From Pseudonocardia acidicola (GTDB lineage Bacteria; Actinomycetota; Actinomycetes; Mycobacteriales; Pseudonocardiaceae), in contig NZ_JAAXLA010000001.1 of NCBI RefSeq assembly GCF_012911935.1, positions 1 to 64,000 on the forward strand: a stretch of DNA of 64,000 bases. Direction: 5' to 3'. Of this stretch, positions 57,608-64,000 are shown one piece after another. A program made the translations under genes and the position numbers. The notes under the pieces are model-generated. The model did not search any database and had not been told where the DNA came from. It was given only the letters and a program-made list of their open reading frames with translations. Every line of letters starts with the position of its first letter. Within the stretch, counting starts at the first letter, position 1.

Positions 57608-59296
57608 TCAGCGCGGGCCGGAGCGGGCGACCGGCACCGGCTCGGCGCCGTCACGGGGAACCGGGTAGTGGACGCCGCCGGGCCGGCGCACGCCGCGCTC
57701 CTCCACCCGCCGGGTGACCTCGCGGCCGCCCTCCCCGGTCCGGGCCAGGGCGTAGAGCGCCAGGTCGCGGTGGCTGGGTTCGTCGGTGCGGCGCAGGAAC
57801 CGCGACAGCTCGTGTGCCGCGGTCCGCGAGTCGCGCGCCTTCACCCAGGCGGCGAGCTCGGCCTCGGCGACCTCGGTGCGGCAGCTGGACATCCGCACGC
57901 ACACGTACTCGATGTCCTCGTCGGCCAGCTCGCCGACCAGGGGCGCGTGCAGCCCCTGCTCGGTGAGCAGCTGGTGACACGCCCACAGCCCGATCGGGGT
58001 CAGCGACACGACCGTGGGGTCGGGGTCGTCGCGCCGGGCCAGCTCCGCGAGGTGGGCGTGGTCGTGGCTCTCCTCCAGCTCGACGGCCCCGAGCAGTTCG
58101 AGCGCATCGAGCAACGCGGTCACGTCGCGGCGCCAGAGCCGCTGCTCGACGTCGCCGGCCAGATCGTCGACGACGCAGCCGAACTGCTCGTTGACCGCGT
58201 CGCGGACCAGCCGGTGGAACAGCTCCACCGGGACCGGTCCGCCCGCGGCGGCGTACAGGTTGAGCCACAACATCGGGAAGGCGTCGCCGAGCGACATGCT
58301 GAACAGCGACGGCGAGCCGAACACATTGCTGCCGCCGAAGTGCTCACCGAGACTGCCGAGGGCCTCGAACGCGCGGCGCCACAGCTCGATGGGCCGGTGC
58401 AGCAGCTGGGCGGCGCTCTTCACCGGGACCAGCCGCCGGTGGACGATCCGGACGAGCCGGGCCTGCCGCGCCCAGTGCATCAGCAGGGAGATCTCGGGCA
58501 GGTCGTCGGCGGTCCGGGCGGTGTCGCGATAGAACTGGTCGAGCCCCAGCGAGTCGGCCAGGGCGAGCGCGTCACGCAGCCACAGCCGGCCGTCCTTGGT
58601 CAGCCGGCGCCCGGCACGCACCCAGCGGGTGAACGCCCGCAGCTGATCCAGCGCGACGCTGTTCTCCGCCGCGGTGACCAGCTGGGCCGCGGTCGGCAGC
58701 AGCACCGGGCCCAGGTCGGGCGGGGTGTCGCGCTCGGCGTCCGCGCGCCGGGCCTCCTCCTGGATGATCGCGTCGAGCACGTCGTGGTCGATGTCCAACT
58801 CGCCGCGCCGGGCCTGCTCCAGGAACCGCTGCAGGGCCAGCACGTCGCTCTTGTCGACGCCGTGGCGCATCATCTGCATGCCCCAGAACTTGCCCAGGTC
58901 GTAGTTGCGCTCGTCGGCGAGCGCGTCGAACAGCGCGGGCGTGCTGTCGTCGACCTGGGCGTGCAGCTCCGCGGGCGCCGCGGAGCGGGCGTCGAGGTGG
59001 TCCATCTCGGCGAGCAGCGCGATCAGGGCGTGCAGCGCAGCCGGGATCTCGGCCCAGTCGGAGTCGGCCACCGCCACCGTGCGCGGGAACCAGACGGCGA
59101 GCGCGTCGGCGACGTGTGCCCGGGTCCAGTGCCCGAGCCGGCCGTCGACCCCGTGCTTGTAGTCCAGGGCGGCAGCCACCAGCGCGGGATCGACCTCGCG
59201 ACCGCATCGCCGGGAACGGGCCAGAACAGCGGTCAACAGGCGATCCCGGACGACGCTGTACTCCTCATGTTCATGAGGCGCGAAGACCAGGCGCAT
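57608..59296 (-). CDS. Large helical protein of unknown function
   Basis: A 562-aa hydrophilic, helix-rich protein rich in His, Trp and Arg. It starts MRLVFAPHEHEEYSVVRDRL and contains ALDYKHGVDGRLGHWTRAHV, FWGMQMMRHGVDKSDVLALQ and, near residue 435, VVSLTPIGLWACHQLL, which recalls the winged-helix-like end of actinobacterial proteins of unknown role. A HEAT-like run (SHRDLALYALARTGEGG) closes it. No signal peptide, catalytic motif or membrane segment is seen. AAGGTGG supports ATG 59296; GTG 59305 is possible. I cannot assign a function. Confidence 0.65.
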   Translation of the reverse strand: MRLVFAPHEHEEYSVVRDRLLTAVLARSRRCGREVDPALVAAALDYKHGVDGRLGHWTRAHVADALAVWFPRTVAVADSDWAEIPAALHALIALLAEMDHLDARSAAPAELHAQVDDSTPALFDALADERNYDLGKFWGMQMMRHGVDKSDVLALQRFLEQARRGELDIDHDVLDAIIQEEARRADAERDTPPDLGPVLLPTAAQLVTAAENSVALDQLRAFTRWVRAGRRLTKDGRLWLRDALALADSLGLDQFYRDTARTADDLPEISLLMHWARQARLVRIVHRRLVPVKSAAQLLHRPIELWRRAFEALGSLGEHFGGSNVFGSPSLFSMSLGDAFPMLWLNLYAAAGGPVPVELFHRLVRDAVNEQFGCVVDDLAGDVEQRLWRRDVTALLDALELLGAVELEESHDHAHLAELARRDDPDPTVVSLTPIGLWACHQLLTEQGLHAPLVGELADEDIEYVCVRMSSCRTEVAEAELAAWVKARDSRTAAHELSRFLRRTDEPSHRDLALYALARTGEGGREVTRRVEERGVRRPGGVHYPVPRDGAEPVPVARSGPR

Positions 59297-59447
59297 TTGG
59301 TCCACCTTGGCAGCCCGCTGATCTCGGCGTTCACGCGGGGGGCGGGTGAACCCCTTCCGCTGCGGGGCGTGATCGTTCTAACGTCTATGTGTCAGTAGTC
59401 ACACCTTCGGCGTCGGCGCTGGTCGACCCGCCACCGAGGAGGTCGCC

Positions 59448-59753
59448 GTGCACCCGCACCGCCTGCAACAGCTCGTCGCATCGGTCTCTGCCACCATCGA
59501 CGCGGAGCAGCGCGCGCGACTCGCGACGCACGCCGACACCTCCGACAACTGCCGATGCCGCATCGCGTCGCTGCGCACCGAGCTCGACCGGGCGCTGGAC
59601 GGGGGCAGCCCCGAGCGGGCGCTCGGCCTGGCCTGCGAGCTCGACGGCCTGGAGCGGGTGCAGCAGCGGCTCGACGGCCGGCTGCTCGCGCTGGTCGACG
59701 AGCTGACCCGTACGCCGTACACCGTCGACTACGGGGACGGGGTTCCCGCCTGA
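59448..59753 (+). CDS. Small helical protein of unknown function
   Basis: A 101-aa protein, divergent from the 562-aa gene, with GAGGAGG 6 nt before GTG 59448. It is almost all helix (LQQLVASVSATIDAEQRARL, CRIASLRTELDRALDGG, ALGLACELDGLERVQQRLDG), with two Cys in DNCRCR. It may be a small coiled-coil or regulatory partner of the divergent gene; that link is inference from position only. Confidence 0.6.
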   Translation: MHPHRLQQLVASVSATIDAEQRARLATHADTSDNCRCRIASLRTELDRALDGGSPERALGLACELDGLERVQQRLDGRLLALVDELTRTPYTVDYGDGVPA

Positions 59754-59801
59754 GCGGCCCGGGCTCGCGAACCGCCGGTCCAGCGGGTCGCGAACCTCAT
59801 A

Positions 59802-59831
59802 GATACAAGGTTGCATCCATAGGGCTACGGT
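59802..59831 (+). promoter_or_regulatory. Operator and -10 of the third GntR gene
   Basis: GATACAA-GG-TTGCATC (59802-59817) is a near-perfect inverted repeat with one mismatch. TACGGT (59826-59831) fits a TANNNT -10 and ends 6 nt before the GTG start, so the transcript should be leaderless. Promoter-overlapping repeats like this usually mean autoregulation. Confidence 0.6.
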
Positions 59832-59837
59832 CGGTCC

Positions 59838-60488
59838 GTGCCGCCTCCCGAGCAGCCCCCCGCCGCCGACCGCGCCTACGCCGTCACCAAGGAACTCGTG
59901 CTCACCGGCGAGCTACCCGGCGGGCACCTGTTCAGCGAGGGCGACATCGCCGACCGGCTCGGCATGAGCCGGACCCCGGTGCGCGAGGCGTTCCTGCGGT
60001 TGGAGGCCGAGGAGCTGCTGCGGCTGATCCCCAAGCGCGGCGCGATCGTCGTGCCGGTCCCGCCCGGCGAGGCCGACGACGTGCTCGACGCTCGGGAGGC
60101 CCTCGAGACCGCGGCGGTGCGGCGGCTGCTGCGCCAGCCCGAGCTCGTGGCGCCGGCGGTGGCCGAGCTGCGCGCGGTCCTCGAGGTGCAGCGCGGCCAC
60201 GCCGCGGCCGGTGACCTGCGCGCCGTGGCCGAGGCTGACGAGGCGTTCCACCGGGCCGTCGTCGCGGCCGGGCGCAACGCGCTGACCAGCCGTTTCTACG
60301 CCACTCTGGCCGACCGGCAGCGCCGGATGAGCATGCACGCACTGGGCCCGAACCCCGACCAGGTCGCGGTCGTGCTGCGCGAACACGCCGCGTTGGCCGA
60401 CATCATCGAGGCCGGTGACGAGGCCGGGTTCGCCGACGCGCTGCGCGCCCACCTCGACGGCACGCACCGGGCGGGAGTGGCCCGGTGA
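59838..60488 (+). CDS. GntR-family (FCD) regulator
   Basis: A 216-aa regulator: winged helix (FSEGDIADRLGMSRTPVREA near 34-53) and FCD domain (LDAREALETAAVRRLLRQ, VAEADEAFHRAVVAAGRNAL). It overlaps the MFS gene by GTGA, so regulator and transporter are translated together and probably sense and move the same compound. The mRNA appears leaderless from GTG 59838. Confidence 0.85.
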   Translation: MPPPEQPPAADRAYAVTKELVLTGELPGGHLFSEGDIADRLGMSRTPVREAFLRLEAEELLRLIPKRGAIVVPVPPGEADDVLDAREALETAAVRRLLRQPELVAPAVAELRAVLEVQRGHAAAGDLRAVAEADEAFHRAVVAAGRNALTSRFYATLADRQRRMSMHALGPNPDQVAVVLREHAALADIIEAGDEAGFADALRAHLDGTHRAGVAR

Positions 60489-61777
60489 GGTCCCGCTCCT
60501 GGCTCGTCGTCGCGGCGGCGATGTTCTGCTGCGGCTGGGGCGGCAACCAGTTCACCCCGCTGCTGATCATGTACCGGGACGCGGCCGGCTACTCGGTGCT
60601 GACCGTCGACGCGTTCCTCGGCGCCTACGTGGTCGGCCTGGTGCCGGCGCTGCTCACCGTCGGGGCGCTGTCCGACCGGTTCGGCCGGCGGCCGGTGATG
60701 ATGGCCGGCACCGTCGCGTCGCTGCTGGCCAGCGGGCTGCTGGCGCTGGGCGAGACCGGCCCGGTCCCGATCTTCCTGGGCCGGTTCGTCACGGGCGTGG
60801 CGGTCGCCGTCGCGATGGCCGTCGGCTCCACCTGGGTCAAGGAGCTCTCCGACCCGCCCCATGACCCGGACGCCGGGCCGGGCACCGGTGCCCGGCGGGC
60901 GGCGCTCGCGCTGACCGTCGGCTTCGGGCTCGGCGCGGGGGTGGCCGGGGTGCTCGCGCAGTGGGGGCCCTGGCCGATGGTGCTGCCCTACGTCGTGCAC
61001 GTGGCGCTGACGGTCGGGGTGCTGCTGGTGCTGCCGCGGTGCGTCGAGACCCGGGGGCCGGGCCGGGCCGGGCGACTCGCGGTGCCCGCCGTGCGCCACC
61101 CGCGGTTCCGGCGGGTGGTGCTGCCGATGGCCCCGTGGGTCTTCGGTTCGTCCGGCGTCGCCTACGCGATCATGCCGCAGGTCGTGGGGGACAGGCTCGG
61201 GTCCTGGGGGCTGGCCTACTCGACGCTGCTCACCGTGTGCACGCTCGGTGCGGGCGCGCTCGTCCAGCCGATCGCCAAGCGGCTCGACCGGGTCACCGAC
61301 GCCCGCGCCGTCATCGTCTCCATGATCGCGATGTCGACCGGGCTGGCACTCAGCGTGGTCGCCGCGAGCGTGCGCTCGCCGTGGCTCGCCCTGGCCGCCG
61401 CGATCGTGCTCGGTTCGGCCTACGGGATCGCCGTGGTCTCCGGGCTGCTGGAGATCCAGCGGCTCGCCCGGCCCGACGAGCTCGCCGGGCTGACCGGGGT
61501 CTACTACGCGCTCGCCTACGTGGGGTTCCTGCTACCGGCGGCGCTCGCGGTGCTGTCGAAGCTGGCCGGCTACCCGGTGCTGCTCTCCGGGCTGGTGCTG
61601 ATCGCGCTGGCCGGCACCGCGGTGATCGCTCGGTCGTCGCGGTCCCACTTGCCCGGGTCGTCGCTGCCGGCGTCCTCGGCGGGGAACGCGGGGATCACCT
61701 CGGTGGTCAGCAACTCCACCGAACGCTCCGAGACCGCCCTCGGCAGGTCCCCGAACGCCAGCCGGCAGAGCAGGTAG
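60485..61777 (+). CDS. MFS transporter
   Basis: A 430-aa 12-helix transporter starting RSRSWLVVAAAMFCCGWGGN, with LSDRFGRRPVMMAG in loop 2-3, GLGAGVAGVLAQWGPWP, and a standard second half ending near VLIALAGTAVIAR. The last about 45 residues are a Ser-rich extension that runs antisense over the next gene, as though the normal stop were missing. Coupled to the GntR regulator by GTGA. The direction and substrate are unknown. Confidence 0.85.
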   Translation: MRSRSWLVVAAAMFCCGWGGNQFTPLLIMYRDAAGYSVLTVDAFLGAYVVGLVPALLTVGALSDRFGRRPVMMAGTVASLLASGLLALGETGPVPIFLGRFVTGVAVAVAMAVGSTWVKELSDPPHDPDAGPGTGARRAALALTVGFGLGAGVAGVLAQWGPWPMVLPYVVHVALTVGVLLVLPRCVETRGPGRAGRLAVPAVRHPRFRRVVLPMAPWVFGSSGVAYAIMPQVVGDRLGSWGLAYSTLLTVCTLGAGALVQPIAKRLDRVTDARAVIVSMIAMSTGLALSVVAASVRSPWLALAAAIVLGSAYGIAVVSGLLEIQRLARPDELAGLTGVYYALAYVGFLLPAALAVLSKLAGYPVLLSGLVLIALAGTAVIARSSRSHLPGSSLPASSAGNAGITSVVSNSTERSETALGRSPNASRQSR

Positions 61778-62691
61778 TTCACCCCGGCCTCGGCGGTGTG
61801 GGCCAGCGCCGCGTCCCGCACCGTCGACGGCGATCCGACCAGGCAGAACCCGGCGGCCAGGGCCTCGTCGAAGGACGCCGGGAAGCTCAGCGGGAGGGCG
61901 ATGCCGTGCTGGCGCCACAGTTTCGTGAGGTGGGCGAACCAGAGCTCGTAGGCGGGCCGGGCGACGTCACGGGCCTCCGCGTCGGTGTCGGCGATGACGA
62001 CGTGCCGGTTCATCCCGAGCAGCGGCAGCCCGGCGTCCCCGGCCCACGCCGCGCGGTAGGCGTCGGTCAGCGGACGGACCGCGGCGGCCAGGCCGTTGCA
62101 GACCATGTTGATCGCCCGTCCGGCCGCCCGGCGCGCCGTCTCCGGGCGGGCCACGCCGTACCACAGCGGCGGGTGCGGGCGCTGCACCGGCACCAGCTGC
62201 AGCGGCACGTCGCGCAGCGGGAACCGCGGGCCGTCGGCGCTGATCCGCGGCGCGCCCGCCCCGCGCAGCAGGATGTCGGTGGCCTCGGCGTAGAGCTCGG
62301 CGGCGTCCTGCGGCGTGACGCCGTAGAAGCCCAGCTCGATCGGCGAGACGCCGCGGCCGATGCCGAGCTCGAGGCGCCCGCCGCTGAGCTGGTCGAGCAT
62401 GCAGACCTCCTCGAGCAGCCGCAGCGGGTGATACAGGCTCAGCACGTAGACCAGCGGGCCGAAGCGCAGCCGGCTGGTCCGCTGCGCGACCGAGGCGAGG
62501 AACACGCTCGGTGACGGGGCGAGGCCGAGCGGGGTCCCGTGGTGCTCGGCGAGGTGATAGGCGTACAGCCCGGCCCGGTCGTAGGCCTCGACGAGGGCCA
62601 GCCGGTCGGCGTACTGCCGCCCGATCGCGCTGCCGTCCCCGTCGTCCTCGCCGCCCGCCCGGTCCATGTGGTCGAACACGCCGAACTTCAT
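61570..62691 (-). CDS. Luciferase-like (LLM) flavin-dependent oxidoreductase
   Basis: A 373-aa TIM-barrel oxidoreductase of the bacterial luciferase family: MKFGVFDHMD, AYHLAEHHGTPLGLAPSPSV, FGPLVYVLSLYHPLRLLEEV, DQLSGGRLELGIGRGVSPIE and LQLVPVQRPHPPLWYG. It probably uses FMNH2 or F420. The core ends near EVIPAF; about 30 more residues overlap the convergent transporter. GAGGAG precedes ATG 62691. It is divergent from the quinone oxidoreductase. Confidence 0.85.
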   Translation of the reverse strand: MKFGVFDHMDRAGGEDDGDGSAIGRQYADRLALVEAYDRAGLYAYHLAEHHGTPLGLAPSPSVFLASVAQRTSRLRFGPLVYVLSLYHPLRLLEEVCMLDQLSGGRLELGIGRGVSPIELGFYGVTPQDAAELYAEATDILLRGAGAPRISADGPRFPLRDVPLQLVPVQRPHPPLWYGVARPETARRAAGRAINMVCNGLAAAVRPLTDAYRAAWAGDAGLPLLGMNRHVVIADTDAEARDVARPAYELWFAHLTKLWRQHGIALPLSFPASFDEALAAGFCLVGSPSTVRDAALAHTAEAGVNYLLCRLAFGDLPRAVSERSVELLTTEVIPAFPAEDAGSDDPGKWDRDDRAITAVPASAISTSPESSTG

Positions 62692-62825
62692 CCGCTGCTC
62701 CTCGCCCCGCGGCGTCGTTGCCACGTCGGCTCCGATCATCGCTCGCAGCAGGCGGATCCGACAGCGTGGTACGCGCCGGTGTGGTTCAGGATGGGACGAC
62801 AACTCGGATCGACGAAGGGGTCGCG

Positions 62826-63791
62826 GTGCGCGCGGTACAGGTGGTGCGGTTGGACGGGCCGGCGGCGGTCGAGGTGCGCGACGTGCCCGAGCCCGGCCGG
62901 GCCGAGAACGAGGCGCTGATCGACGTCCGCGCGGCCGGGGTCAACTTCCCGGACGTGCTGCTGACCAAGGGGCTCTACCAGTACAAGCCCGACCCGCCGT
63001 TCGTACTGGGCTCCGAGTTCGCCGGGGTGGTCCGGGAGGCCCCGGACGGCTCCCCGCTGCGCCCCGGTGACCGGGTCGCCGCGTTCTCCAGCTACGGCGC
63101 GTTCGCAGAGGTGGCCGCGGTCAACGCGGATCGGGTGCTGCCGCTGCCCGACGCGGTGTCCTTCGCCGCGGGTGCCTGTCTGCCGATGAACTACCTCACC
63201 GCCCACTTCGCGCTGCTCGCCCGCGGCCACCTGCAGCAGGGCCAGACGGTGCTGGTGCAGGGCGCCGCGGGTGGCATCGGCACCGCGGTCACCCAGCTCG
63301 CCCGGGCGCTGGGCGCGCGGGTGATCGCGGTCGTGTCCAGCGAGGCGAAGGCCGAGGTGGCACGGGCCGCCGGCGCCGACGAGACCGTGTTCGTCGAGGG
63401 CTTCAAGGACGCGGTCAAGGAGCTGACCGGCGGCCACGGGGTGGACCTGGTGGTCGACCCGGTCGGCGGCGACCGGTTCACCGACTCGCTGCGCAGCCTC
63501 GCCCCGTTCGGCCGGCTGCTCGTCGTCGGGTTCACCGCGGGGGACATCCCGACGGTCCGGGTGAACCGGCTGCTGCTGGGCAACATCGACGTCGTCGGGG
63601 TCGCCTGGGGCGGCTATGCGCTGGCCCGGCCCGGCTACGTGGCGCAGCAGTGGAGCGAGCTGACCCCGCACCTCGCCTCCGGCGCCCTCGATCCGCTGAT
63701 CAGCGCCACGTTCCCGATGGAGAAGGCGGCCGAGGCGATCGCCCGCCTCGACGAGCGGCAGGTCACCGGCAAGGTCGTCCTGGAGCCCTGA
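62826..63791 (+). CDS. NADPH:quinone oxidoreductase-type (MDR) dehydrogenase
   Basis: A 321-aa zinc-free medium-chain dehydrogenase: GroES-like N-terminus (AAGVNFPDVLLTKGLYQYK, VLGSEFAGVVRE), Rossmann motif VQGAAGGIGTAVTQLARALG, VDPVGGDRFTDSLRSL and GALDPLISATFPMEKAAEAI near the end. It reduces quinones or enones with NADPH. GTG 62826 follows GAAGGGG. The gene is separated from the divergent luciferase-like gene by about 130 nt, suggesting a shared control region. Confidence 0.88.
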   Translation: MRAVQVVRLDGPAAVEVRDVPEPGRAENEALIDVRAAGVNFPDVLLTKGLYQYKPDPPFVLGSEFAGVVREAPDGSPLRPGDRVAAFSSYGAFAEVAAVNADRVLPLPDAVSFAAGACLPMNYLTAHFALLARGHLQQGQTVLVQGAAGGIGTAVTQLARALGARVIAVVSSEAKAEVARAAGADETVFVEGFKDAVKELTGGHGVDLVVDPVGGDRFTDSLRSLAPFGRLLVVGFTAGDIPTVRVNRLLLGNIDVVGVAWGGYALARPGYVAQQWSELTPHLASGALDPLISATFPMEKAAEAIARLDERQVTGKVVLEP

Positions 63792-63913
63792 TCCGGGGGC
63801 GCTCGTCCCGGTCCGCGTCGTCGGGGGCGGTGCTCGCGGCCTTGCTGGTCCTGCTGGCTGCGCGCCCGCTGACCTCGGAACGCAGGGCCTTGACCCTGCG
63901 CCGGGGCCGGGAG

Positions 63914-64000
63914 ATGGTCGCTGCTGTGAGCGTCGACGCACCGCGGGTGGTCCGAGCGGCCTGCCCCCACGACTGCCCGGACACCTGCGCGATGCTCGTG
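63914..64000 (+). CDS. Molybdopterin oxidoreductase, N-terminal fragment cut by window end
   Basis: The last codons read VRAACPHDCPDTCAMLV, identical over these residues to the [4Fe-4S] start of the oxidoreductase at 22377, so a second family member begins here. ATG 63914 and GTG 63926 are both possible starts, with GGGAG just upstream. The rest lies outside the window. Confidence 0.75.
   Translation, partial: MVAAVSVDAPRVVRAACPHDCPDTCAMLV

Overview
The window is a 64 kb stretch of very GC-rich DNA (GC-ending codons throughout, many GTG starts, 1-4 nt ATGA/GTGA overlaps, TANNNT -10 hexamers, a TCGAAC-N4-GTTCGA SOS box). All of this points to an actinobacterial chromosome, most likely a Pseudonocardia-like member of the Pseudonocardiaceae. 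The genus is inference. I see no rRNA, tRNA, CRISPR array or intact insertion sequence.

1-14.2 kb: an iniBAC-like envelope-stress locus. A large acidic Ala/Gly/Asp-rich IniB-like protein and a second small acidic protein each follow the same promoter motif (TAGGGG-N-TTCCCCGATTC, then CGTAGCGTCG exactly 35 nt from its start). Next come a membrane-anchored Hsp70-type ATPase and two dynamin-like GTPases (IniA/IniC-like), overlapping by 4 nt. Three lipoproteins and a MalT/LuxR-type AAA regulator follow; the regulator is a plausible controller of the locus. The first promoter lies inside a perfect 31-bp inverted repeat that reaches the window edge.

14.2-33.5 kb: an accessory, partly decayed region. 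It holds a SnoaL-like protein, mosaic IS3/IS5 remnants, an epoxide-hydrolase tail, a pyruvate/indolepyruvate-type decarboxylase, a DHA2 exporter with an extra C-terminal domain, a monooxygenase-like protein, a truncated siderophore-binding protein, a molybdopterin oxidoreductase convergent with an SseB-like gene, a transketolase, a truncated exporter, an ICMT-like methyltransferase, lipoproteins, and a GntR regulator divergent from a broken and an intact phytanoyl-CoA-type dioxygenase.

33.5-39.5 kb: an M13 peptidase, then a probable catabolic operon (AHL-lactonase-like metallo-hydrolase, RidA-like protein, amidase) divergent from a leaderless GntR gene with a consensus TATAAT box.

39.7-55.6 kb: a nuclease/DNA-repair region. 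It contains a frameshifted DUF222/HNH endonuclease with a perfect LexA box, a PLD-helicase-DUF3427 protein, a crotonase, a DinB-like protein, and a herA-sbcD-sbcC cluster with nurA about 1 kb further on. The last group is the bacterial counterpart of the archaeal HerA-Mre11-Rad50-NurA end-resection module. herA and nurA carry near-identical leaders (GGCTATCGTCG ... GCCGAGGAGGAC-N-GTG), which suggests co-regulation although an antisense VOC gene separates them. An EVE-like protein follows nurA.

55.6-64 kb: a GAF remnant, small membrane and SHOCT proteins, a 562-aa unknown protein, a third GntR regulator overlapping an MFS transporter, a luciferase-like oxidoreductase, a quinone oxidoreductase, and the first codons of a second molybdopterin oxidoreductase cut by the window end.

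The two most interesting systems are the Hsp70/dynamin (iniBAC-like) locus at the start and the HerA-SbcCD-NurA cluster with its duplicated leaders.
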